Of a stretch of DNA of 6,066 nucleotides, positions 1-4,987 are shown in pieces. Where the stretch lies: the NCBI GenBank assembly GCA_028693695.1, contig JAQUUV010000132.1:1-6066 (forward strand), read 5' to 3'. Source of the DNA: Syntrophomonas sp. (GTDB lineage Bacteria > Bacillota > Syntrophomonadia > Syntrophomonadales > Syntrophomonadaceae). Numbering within the stretch: position 1 is the first letter of the stretch; the number at the start of each line of letters is the position of its first letter. Made by a program: the position numbers and the translations under genes. The notes beneath the pieces were generated by a model. The model was not told where the DNA came from, did not search any database, and saw nothing but the letters and a program-made list of their open reading frames with translations.

Positions 1-599
1 AACATGGTTAACAACAGTGTCGTTGCCAATGAAGTTGCCTTTTTGGTGTTTGTAGTAAGAACAGAAATACCTGCTCCTATTGATGCAAACAAGACCTCCA
101 AAATAAATAAGGCAATCATCAGGTAAATGATCTGAGCGCTGATAGGCTGGCCCTTATTAAACATGGCTACAAAGAAAAACGATGAAAAAAGAGTAACTAT
201 GTTAAAGACAGCTAAGTTTATGAGGGTTGCAATCAGCTTTGCGGTAATAACTTTACTTCTTGAAATGGGTTTTACTAATAAAAAATCAGCAGTCTTATCT
301 CTTTCCTCTTTGGAGATAATAACTGCACCCAGCATTACCGCATATGTGCTGCCTAATAGCATGAAATATAGAAAGAACATCCCGTAATATCCAGATATCG
401 AGGTTAAATCTAAGGAATTCATGCCTAATATACCCTTCATTGCTTCCGGCAGCTGGTTAAAAAGTTCGTTTGCGCTCTGGCCAACCGCTGCGATACCAGA
501 ATATTTGACCATTCCTACATAAATGAGTAAAGCCATACTAATACACCATATAATAAGTGATTTTAGATTAGCACGAAGCTCTCTTAATACGATATTCAT
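1..599 (-). CDS. ABC-2 type transporter permease, second of a tandem pair (3' end cut by window edge)
   Basis: This is an integral membrane permease of an ABC exporter and would form the channel with the ATPase at 1427-2311. 199 codons are visible from ATG at 599; the rest lies beyond the left edge. Residues 1-12 look cytoplasmic (MNIVLRELRANL). Hydrophobic segments fall near 14-31, 70-92, 118-146, 155-182 and from about 189. The loop motif KTADFLLVKPISR at residues 102-114 matches the neighbouring permease at the same residue numbers, so the two genes are paralogues that align without gaps through at least the first half. The start is set by AAGGAG at 609-614, nine bases before the ATG; an ATG at 601-603 is out of frame. 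It lies 25 bases after the stop of the first permease, so it is the third gene of the operon. Substrate unknown. Membership of the ABC-2 permease superfamily is confident from hydrophobicity pattern and context. Confidence 0.88.
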   Translation of the reverse strand, partial: MNIVLRELRANLKSLIIWCISMALLIYVGMVKYSGIAAVGQSANELFNQLPEAMKGILGMNSLDLTSISGYYGMFFLYFMLLGSTYAVMLGAVIISKEERDKTADFLLVKPISRSKVITAKLIATLINLAVFNIVTLFSSFFFVAMFNKGQPISAQIIYLMIALFILEVLFASIGAGISVLTTNTKKATSLATTLLLTM

Positions 600-624
600 A
601 CATAAAAACTCCTTCACGTCCAAA

Positions 625-1422
625 TTAGATTGATGGCATATCCTTTTTATTATAGATAATATAGGTAAGTACCGTGAAACCAAGAATCATGATAGTATCA
701 ATGATTAAATAAGTAGATTCGTAAGCACCAGTCGCAACGATTTTTGATATATCGAAGTAAGCAAAAGGCGTTATATATGCCAAATTTGAATCAGTGAGGG
801 ATTGATTCAACATTTGCAGAACATAAAAACCAAAAACGATACCAAGCGTAATTGGTAACACAGACTTAATCTTTCTTATAATCACAGACAGTAGTAACCC
901 TAAAGCTGCAAAAAACAGTTGTACCAAGAGTAAGCTCAGATTTATAAGTAGAAATGTGGTTTTATCAAAGATCTGATTGGTTGTAAGATTTACAACAATG
1001 AATGCACCAATGATATAAATAACTGTCTGAAGGACTAAAAGTGAAAGAACACTCATAATTTTGGCAGTCACAATTGCATTTCGTGAAATGGGCTTGGATA
1101 ATAAAAAATCAGCAGTTTTTGCCCTAATTTCTTCAGATAAAACTGACATGCCTGATTTCATTGCGTAAACTGAACCAATAAGAAGGATAAATAAAAATAG
1201 ATAACCGTAAAATCCTAACACCATCGATAAATCCAAGGTTGTTAGCCCCAAGGCCCTCGTCAACTCTGGTGGAAATTTACTTATTAATTGATTCATCAGG
1301 GCAGCATCTTGGGAAATAGCAGGAAACATAAGCATGAATAATATAAGCGTAAGAAGCATACCAAAAGTCCAGTAAAGCAATGATCTGGCATACATTTTTA
1401 GTTCTTGAAAATAAATATTCAT
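625..1422 (-). CDS. ABC-2 type transporter permease, first of a tandem pair
   Basis: This is a 265-residue membrane permease, expected to pair with the adjacent ATPase and the paralogous permease downstream as an exporter in the cytoplasmic membrane. Six hydrophobic segments are visible, near residues 15-34, 69-90, 118-145, 155-181, 187-207 and 236-257, the usual ABC-2 count. A charged cytoplasmic loop carries KTADFLLSKPISR at 102-114, and YITPFAYFD at 216-224 sits before the last segment. The start chosen is ATG at 1422, because AAGGAGG at 1432-1438 lies nine or so bases upstream. An in-frame ATG at 1443 would add seven residues (MKRRHNF), but it lies upstream of that Shine-Dalgarno sequence and is encoded by the tail of the ATPase gene. 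The ATPase stop is four bases before this start, which implies translational coupling. The substrate cannot be told from sequence; families of this shape export peptides, antibiotics or sodium, or have unknown cargo. Confidence 0.92.
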   Translation of the reverse strand: MNIYFQELKMYARSLLYWTFGMLLTLILFMLMFPAISQDAALMNQLISKFPPELTRALGLTTLDLSMVLGFYGYLFLFILLIGSVYAMKSGMSVLSEEIRAKTADFLLSKPISRNAIVTAKIMSVLSLLVLQTVIYIIGAFIVVNLTTNQIFDKTTFLLINLSLLLVQLFFAALGLLLSVIIRKIKSVLPITLGIVFGFYVLQMLNQSLTDSNLAYITPFAYFDISKIVATGAYESTYLIIDTIMILGFTVLTYIIYNKKDMPSI

Positions 1423-1426
1423 GAAG

Positions 1427-2311
1427 TTATGCCTCCTTTTCATAATAGTGCAGGAAAATTTCCTCTAAAGAAGGCTCTTCAACAATAAGATTAATGACTT
1501 TACGTTCATATAGTTTTTCAACAATTTTGTTAATGTCGCCATTAAAAATAAAAGTGGCGGCTTTTTCATTAACTTCTAAATTACTTACCCCAGTCATATT
1601 AAAATATTCGTCAGGAATCGCTTCCTGCATTTCTATTTTAAATTTCTTGTAATTTGTATGTTCGAGGGTTTTTATATCTTCAACCCTAATCATTTTACCT
1701 TCTTTAATTATACCCACCCGCGTACAAATCTTTTGAACTTCGCTTAGAATGTGAGAGGAGAAAAGAACAGTAGTTCCTTTCCTGTTTTCCTCATGAATTA
1801 GTTCAAAAAACCTATTTTGCATAAGGGGATCTAATCCACCAGTCGGTTCATCTAAAATGATTAGTTTAGGGCTGTGTAATAAACCTTGAACAATACCGAC
1901 TTTCTTTTTATTACCGTATGAGAGGTCCTCAATTTTTCTATTTAAGTCTAAATCCATTATTTTGGCTAATTCATAGATGCGATTTTTATTGGCATTCGGG
2001 TAGAAACTAGCGGAATATTTCAATAAATCAATAACCTTCATGTTGTCATAATAAAAAACTTCTGAAGGGAGATACCCGATATATTGTCTTATTTCTTGTC
2101 CTTCTTTAATGCAATCCTTACCCAATATTTTGGCTGACCCACTGGTTGGATAAATTAGTGAAAGCAAGGTGCGAATCGTGGTCGATTTCCCAGCACCATT
2201 CGGTCCTATAAAGCCGAATATCTCTCCCTCTTCTACATTAAAACTAACATCAACAATGCCTCTCGACTTCCCGTAAAACTTGGTTAACTTACTAATCTCT
2301 ATTACATTCAT
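1427..2311 (-). CDS. ABC transporter ATP-binding protein
   Basis: This 294-residue cytoplasmic ATPase is expected to power the two permeases encoded just downstream. Walker A is GPNGAGKST at 36-44. The Q-loop region reads IGYLPSE at 78-84. The ABC signature is LSYGN at 130-134, in place of canonical LSGGQ. Walker B is LIILDEP at 150-156, the D-loop GGLDP at 158-162, and the switch histidine is H187 in SSHIL. Residues after about 215 form the C-terminal extension common in exporters of the antibiotic/NatA/CcmA-like group. The start ATG at 2311 is preceded by GGAGG seven bases away. In-frame codons up to 2356 would add 15 residues (ending in GGNI) but include the ribosome binding site itself, so the longer form is unlikely. 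It is the first gene of the operon, with a promoter-like sequence about 60-90 bases upstream. The cargo is unknown. Confidence 0.94.
   Translation of the reverse strand: MNVIEISKLTKFYGKSRGIVDVSFNVEEGEIFGFIGPNGAGKSTTIRTLLSLIYPTSGSAKILGKDCIKEGQEIRQYIGYLPSEVFYYDNMKVIDLLKYSASFYPNANKNRIYELAKIMDLDLNRKIEDLSYGNKKKVGIVQGLLHSPKLIILDEPTGGLDPLMQNRFFELIHEENRKGTTVLFSSHILSEVQKICTRVGIIKEGKMIRVEDIKTLEHTNYKKFKIEMQEAIPDEYFNMTGVSNLEVNEKAATFIFNGDINKIVEKLYERKVINLIVEEPSLEEIFLHYYEKEA
1432..1438 (-). promoter_or_regulatory. Ribosome binding site that sets the start of the first permease
   Basis: AAGGAGG on the minus strand lies inside the last codons of the ATPase gene. The ATPase stop codon (1427-1429) falls between this site and the permease ATG at 1422. 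The arrangement favours the 1422 start over the ATG at 1443 and suggests that ribosomes finishing the ATPase re-initiate on the permease. Confidence 0.85.
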
Positions 2312-2318
2312 GATATTA

Positions 2319-2323
2319 CCTCC
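2319..2323 (-). promoter_or_regulatory. Ribosome binding site that sets the start of the ABC ATPase
   Basis: GGAGG on the minus strand lies seven bases before the ATG at 2311. Any longer form of the protein would begin upstream of this site, so it supports the 294-residue product beginning MNVIEISKLTKFYG. Confidence 0.85.
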
Positions 2324-2379
2324 GATAATAACAATAGTTCTCATTCGAAATATCATTATTTATGATTTTTACTAGTTTT

Positions 2380-2407
2380 ATAATAGCCTGTTTATTCCCG
2401 AGCTCAA
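2380..2407 (-). promoter_or_regulatory. Candidate promoter of the ABC export operon
   Basis: Reading the minus strand, TTGAGC (2402-2407) and TATTAT (2380-2385) are separated by 16 bases and resemble housekeeping sigma -35 and -10 elements. Transcription would begin near 2373, giving a leader of about 60 bases before the ATPase ATG. The pair lies just downstream of the terminator hairpin at 2430-2462, where a new transcript would be expected to begin. Between this pair and the gene is a short imperfect dyad (ATCAT, five bases, ATGAT, within 2351-2365) that could be an operator, but it is too short to be sure. The call rests on consensus resemblance and position only. Confidence 0.45.
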
Positions 2408-2429
2408 GAAAGCCATAGGTTAAAAGCAA

Positions 2430-2462
2430 AAAAGCGCTACAGATTAGTGCTGTAGCGCTTTT
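2430..2462 (-). terminator. Rho-independent terminator, probably bidirectional
   Basis: A perfect 13-bp stem (AAAAGCGCTACAG at 2430-2442 with CTGTAGCGCTTTT at 2450-2462) closes a seven-base loop, ATTAGTG. On the minus strand the stem is followed by six Ts, GC and then more Ts, so it should end transcription coming from the HTH gene at 2534-2983, whose stop is about 70 bases upstream. On the plus strand it is followed by TTTTCTGTTTT, so it could also work in that direction, although no plus-strand gene leads into it. It separates the sda/HTH region from the ABC operon. Confidence 0.9.
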
Positions 2463-2533
2463 CTGTTTTAATCTAGAGGTAAACCTAGATAGGCCAATAA
2501 GGATTATACTTATATTGTAAACGTTATTTTCCT

Positions 2534-2983
2534 CTAAATCTCTTGTAATGTTATACTCAGATGAAGGTTTGCGCTTGACAATTTACCAGATCCAAGGAGA
2601 GCATGTATGGTTTCATTGATTAGCGGTGCAGTACCTTCAGTCTCCAAGTTTAGGAAAAACTTGGAGCCATCTGCCTTGGTATCAAAATCTAATTGGGATT
2701 CTTCTGGTTCAACCAAATTTCCGGGCCGTTCTGTTGGGGAATGGGTAGCTGTTGCCGCGTTTTGGCTTTCCAAAGAAGCATCTGCCTTTTTTGTCTTTGA
2801 TGGTCGGCTAATTTTCCTATTCACGGAAATATTAGATTCACGCAGCATGCTGTAAACTTTTGATCTTGATATTTCCCAGGCCTTGACAATACCGCTAACA
2901 CCTAGCTCCTGTTTCAGATTCTCAAGAGTTTTTTTCTTGTCTTTTTCGGACAGCTTATTAAAATCGGATAAGGAAATAACCAT
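2534..2983 (-). CDS. Hypothetical protein with N-terminal helix-turn-helix, disordered linker and small C-terminal domain
   Basis: I do not recognise this 149-residue protein as a named family. Residues 19-50 look like a helix-turn-helix: a helix TLENLKQEL, then GIVKAWEIS and a recognition-like helix RSKVYSMLRES, similar in pattern to resolvase and small regulator HTHs. Residues 55-100 are rich in Ser, Thr, Lys, Glu, Pro and Gln and are probably disordered; the first part is basic (RKISRPSKTKK) and the rest acidic. Residues 108-149 predict as strand-helix-strand (KFFLNLETEG, then PLINETIHALL, then ANLHLSITLQEI) and might be an oligomerisation or ligand domain. The start is ATG 2983, with GGAGG at 2990-2994 six bases upstream; a TTG at 2989 abuts that site and is unsuitable. 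The gene follows sdaAA by 84 bases on the same strand with no visible terminator between, and a strong terminator follows it. A DNA-binding role is inference from the HTH only. Confidence 0.75.
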   Translation of the reverse strand: MVISLSDFNKLSEKDKKKTLENLKQELGVSGIVKAWEISRSKVYSMLRESNISVNRKISRPSKTKKADASLESQNAATATHSPTERPGNLVEPEESQLDFDTKADGSKFFLNLETEGTAPLINETIHALLGSGKLSSANLHLSITLQEI

Positions 2984-2989
2984 CTTCAA

Positions 2990-2994
2990 CCTCC
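2990..2994 (-). promoter_or_regulatory. Ribosome binding site that sets the start of the HTH protein
   Basis: GGAGG on the minus strand lies six bases before ATG 2983. The in-frame TTG at 2989 directly touches the site with no spacer, so initiation there is not expected. This shortens the protein by two residues relative to the longest open frame. Confidence 0.8.
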
Positions 2995-3018
2995 ATATAG
3001 TTTATTACCATAAATTGT

Positions 3019-3050
3019 GTCCAAATAAACAAAAATGTATACGTCCAAAT
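3019..3050 (-). repeat. Direct repeat of ATTTGGAC upstream of the HTH gene
   Basis: On the minus strand ATTTGGAC occurs at 3043-3050 and again at 3019-3026, with starts 24 bases apart, in the 84-base gap between sdaAA and the HTH gene. Each copy contains TTGGAC, which resembles a -35 hexamer, but neither has a good -10 at normal spacing. The pair could be a binding site, for example for the HTH protein itself, or chance in A+T-rich DNA. Confidence 0.35.
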
Positions 3051-3067
3051 GAGACTTAATTATTATC

Positions 3068-3937
3068 TTATTTCTTCATAGTTTTTTCATACTTTAATGC
3101 AGTTGGAACAGCCGCACAACCACCTCGAGCCGTTTCACGCAAGTCTGGAGACATTAACTGACCTACACGATGCATTGCCTCCACTACTTCATCGAATGGA
3201 ATAAAACTCTGTATTCCGGCTATGGACATATCTGCACATATAAGGGCATTAGCCGTTGAAGTTGCATTTCTCTTGGAACAGGGCACTTCCACCAATCCTG
3301 CTACCGGGTCGCATACTAAACCCAGAAGTCCTTTCAAAGCCATCGCAGCAGCATTAAAGCATTGTTCCGGGGAACCACCGACCAGGTAAGTCGCCGATGC
3401 TGCTGCCATTGCTGAAGCGGACCCACATTCTGCCTGGCATCCACCTTCGGCACCTGATAGGGTTGCATTAATGGCAATAATTCTGCCCAAACCGGCTGCG
3501 ATAAAAAGTGCCTCCAGCAGCTTTTCCAGCGGATAATTGTAATCTTGTGCCAGTGCCACTAAAACTCCAGGTAATATGCCACTTGATCCAGCAGTGGGAG
3601 AAGCTACGATTTTGCCCATAGAGGCATTAACTTCAGTAACTGCCAAGGCATAACTCACTGCTTTGGTCACGGTTTTGCCACTCAAGGCAGAATTAAGGTT
3701 TAAGTACAATTTACGTGCATTGCCACCGATCAAGCCACCTTTAGATTTCAGTTCTTTCTCTACACCATTAGCAATGGAGATTTTCATGATATCGAATCGT
3801 TCACTCATAACCATCCAGATATCGTCTCGGTTCATACCGCTTTCTTCCATTTCAGCCTGTATTATGACCTCAGGTAAAGGCATCTTAAAAGATGTACACA
3901 GGCTTATTAATTCTGCTGCTTTATTGTACTGAAACAT
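3068..3937 (-). CDS. sdaAA: L-serine dehydratase, iron-sulfur-dependent, alpha subunit
   Basis: With the beta subunit this catalyses L-serine to pyruvate plus ammonia in the cytoplasm, using a [4Fe-4S] cluster rather than pyridoxal phosphate. The product is 289 residues, the normal size for the separate alpha subunit. Family hallmarks are SPTAGSSGILPG at 113-124 (substrate loop), GAEGGCQAECGSASA at 162-176, LVCDPVAGLVEVPCSKRNA at 207-225 and ARGGCAAVPTA near the C-terminus. Cys167, Cys209 and Cys220 are spaced 42 and 11 apart, the spacing I recall for the three cluster ligands of the structurally solved single-chain enzyme from Legionella, so the cluster site looks intact. The start is ATG 3937, with GGAGG at 3943-3947 five bases upstream; a TTG at 3949 overlaps that site and is rejected. 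It follows sdaAB by 52 bases on the same strand, as in other Firmicutes. Confidence 0.96.
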   Translation of the reverse strand: MFQYNKAAELISLCTSFKMPLPEVIIQAEMEESGMNRDDIWMVMSERFDIMKISIANGVEKELKSKGGLIGGNARKLYLNLNSALSGKTVTKAVSYALAVTEVNASMGKIVASPTAGSSGILPGVLVALAQDYNYPLEKLLEALFIAAGLGRIIAINATLSGAEGGCQAECGSASAMAAASATYLVGGSPEQCFNAAAMALKGLLGLVCDPVAGLVEVPCSKRNATSTANALICADMSIAGIQSFIPFDEVVEAMHRVGQLMSPDLRETARGGCAAVPTALKYEKTMKK

Positions 3938-3942
3938 GCTTA

Positions 3943-3947
3943 CCTCC
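3943..3947 (-). promoter_or_regulatory. Ribosome binding site that sets the start of sdaAA
   Basis: GGAGG on the minus strand lies five bases before ATG 3937. The longest open frame would begin at TTG 3949, which overlaps this site, so the shorter protein beginning MFQYNKAAEL is preferred. Confidence 0.8.
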
Positions 3948-3989
3948 AATTAAAGAATATAACCTTGTTAGGGTAAATCGGTTTTTATG

Positions 3990-4661
3990 TTATGAATGAA
4001 TCTCATCTATATACATTACTTTTTTAATGTCTGCCAGTTTTTCAATGGCATAAATTAAATCAGCAGGAATATGAACGTCAGTTTCAATCAGCATTGTGGC
4101 ATCACTACCACGTGAATAACGGAAAACCTTCAGAAAAGCTATGTTAATACCCTGGTCGGCAAAAAGGGAGGTAACACGAGCGATTAAACCGGGTTTGTCT
4201 TCATGACTGATGAATATGGTGGGGTATTTACCGCTAAACTCAACTCGGGCATTGTCGACCGAGTTTATTAAAACGCTCCCGCCTCCGATTGATGATCCAA
4301 TTACTTCGTGTATCACGCCATCACGGGCATGCATTACAATTTTAATTGTATTAGGATGAACATCGCCGAGATCTATAGTATGAAAACTAAAATCTAATCC
4401 TTGTTCCCTGGCATATTGAAATGAATTGCGCAATCGCTCATCTGATGGTGACATACCTAGAATTCCTCCAACCAGGGCATTATCGGTTCCGTGCCCCCGG
4501 TATGTTTCGGCAAAAGATCCATGTAAATAAAAATCAACCCGTGCTGGTATACCTCCACAAATTTTATTGGCTATTGCACCGATCCTTACCGCACCCGCTG
4601 TATGTGAACTGGAGGGGCCAACCATTACCGGACCTATAACATCAAAAATCCCTGCTCCCAT
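3990..4661 (-). CDS. sdaAB: L-serine dehydratase, iron-sulfur-dependent, beta subunit
   Basis: This 223-residue partner of SdaAA is typical in length for the family. The N-terminal part carries GIFDVIGPVMVGPSSSHTAGAVRIG (residues 4-28), whose PSSSHTAGA core is the family signature, then HGSFAETYRGHGTDNALVGG at 48-66. The C-terminal part, roughly 148-221, is an ACT domain (TIFISHEDKPGLIARVTSLF onward, then NIAFLKVFRYSRGSDATMLIE), a fold that often binds amino acids or mediates subunit contacts. ATG 4661 is preserved by AAGGGGGT at 4668-4675, six bases upstream. An in-frame ATG at 4694 would add MVSCQPEGGKN, which is translated from that binding site and does not fit the family N-terminus. It is the first gene of the sda pair; a convincing promoter is not obvious upstream. 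Confidence 0.96.
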   Translation of the reverse strand: MGAGIFDVIGPVMVGPSSSHTAGAVRIGAIANKICGGIPARVDFYLHGSFAETYRGHGTDNALVGGILGMSPSDERLRNSFQYAREQGLDFSFHTIDLGDVHPNTIKIVMHARDGVIHEVIGSSIGGGSVLINSVDNARVEFSGKYPTIFISHEDKPGLIARVTSLFADQGINIAFLKVFRYSRGSDATMLIETDVHIPADLIYAIEKLADIKKVMYIDEIHS

Positions 4662-4667
4662 ATTCTT

Positions 4668-4675
4668 ACCCCCTT
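4668..4675 (-). promoter_or_regulatory. Ribosome binding site that sets the start of sdaAB
   Basis: AAGGGGGT on the minus strand lies six bases before ATG 4661. It is less canonical than the GGAGG sites elsewhere in the window. It supports the start MGAGIFDVIG over the ATG at 4694, because the longer frame translates through it. Confidence 0.7.
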
Positions 4676-4839
4676 CTGGCTGACACGAAACCATGTTATA
4701 TTAGTATTATTTTTCGCAGAATATTTTATTCCAGATAGCAGATGGGGTTAATATAAGAAGTATTAAATAGCCTGTTGTACTAAGGCAATTATTTTAAAAA
4801 ACAGCGCATTTTATCTATGGCGTATTGTTATTACCTTCC

Positions 4840-4887
4840 ATATTGACATACTAGAAGCGCGACACGAATTGTATAACATGTCAATAT
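4840..4887. repeat. 10-bp perfect inverted repeat in the divergent promoter region
   Basis: ATATTGACAT at 4840-4849 is the exact reverse complement of ATGTCAATAT at 4878-4887, separated by 28 bases. Smaller dyads overlap its right arm: TGTCA (4879-4883) with TGACA (4890-4894), and AATTGT (4867-4872) with ACAATT (4892-4897). So the TGACA core occurs three times within about 55 bases. Each arm contains TTGACA, the ideal -35 hexamer, but no good -10 lies at 16-18 bases from either copy. The arrangement looks more like a set of operator half-sites than a terminator, because there is no compact G+C-rich stem. A regulator is inferred, not identified. Confidence 0.5.
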
Positions 4888-4974
4888 CATGACAATTGGT
4901 GTTTATAAAAGAAATGCAGTAGTATAGTAATGATGAATCTTGTTAAACTTAAAACAGATTATATCTTATCTTTT

Positions 4975-4981
4975 GGGGGAG
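4975..4981 (+). promoter_or_regulatory. Ribosome binding site of the DUF4153-like gene
   Basis: GGGGGAG lies six bases before ATG 4988. It supports this start over an out-of-frame short reading frame that begins at 4930 and overlaps the gene. Confidence 0.75.
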
Positions 4982-4987
4982 ATTCAA

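Larger units (their letters stand above)
4662..4987. other. Divergent intergenic region between sdaAB and the DUF4153-like gene
   Basis: This stretch of 326 bases contains no credible gene. It is A+T-rich and must hold the start signals for sdaAB (leftward) and the membrane protein gene (rightward). For sdaAB, weak candidates on the minus strand are TTGCCT (4783-4788) with TAATAC (4760-4765) at 17-base spacing, and TATATT (4750-4755) with a poor -35 (ACAACA, 4773-4778). For the rightward gene, TATAGT at 4923-4928 is a plausible -10 but its upstream hexamer is off-spacing. I see no T-box, riboswitch fold or terminator. An inverted-repeat cluster at 4840-4897 is listed separately. Confidence 0.6.

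Noticed and set aside
163..387. Plus-strand open frame of 74 codons
   Set aside because: It lies antisense to the second permease, which has a proper ribosome binding site, hydrophobic segments and a paralogue next door; this frame has no recognisable domain.
616..626. Copy of CGTCCAAAT between the two permeases, matching the repeat at 3042-3050
   Set aside because: It overlaps the stop codon of the first permease and the spacing context differs; a nine-base match across the window is expected by chance.
2607..2855. Plus-strand open frame of 82 codons
   Set aside because: It is antisense to the HTH protein gene and has no good ribosome binding site or family resemblance.
3663..3932. Plus-strand open frame of 89 codons
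   Set aside because: It is a shadow of sdaAA, whose identity is certain.
4421..4639. Plus-strand open frame of 72 codons
   Set aside because: It is a shadow of sdaAB, whose identity is certain.
4662..4860. Possible riboswitch or T-box leader upstream of sdaAB
   Set aside because: I found no T-box consensus, no glycine-riboswitch-like core and no terminator hairpin with a T run in the leader.
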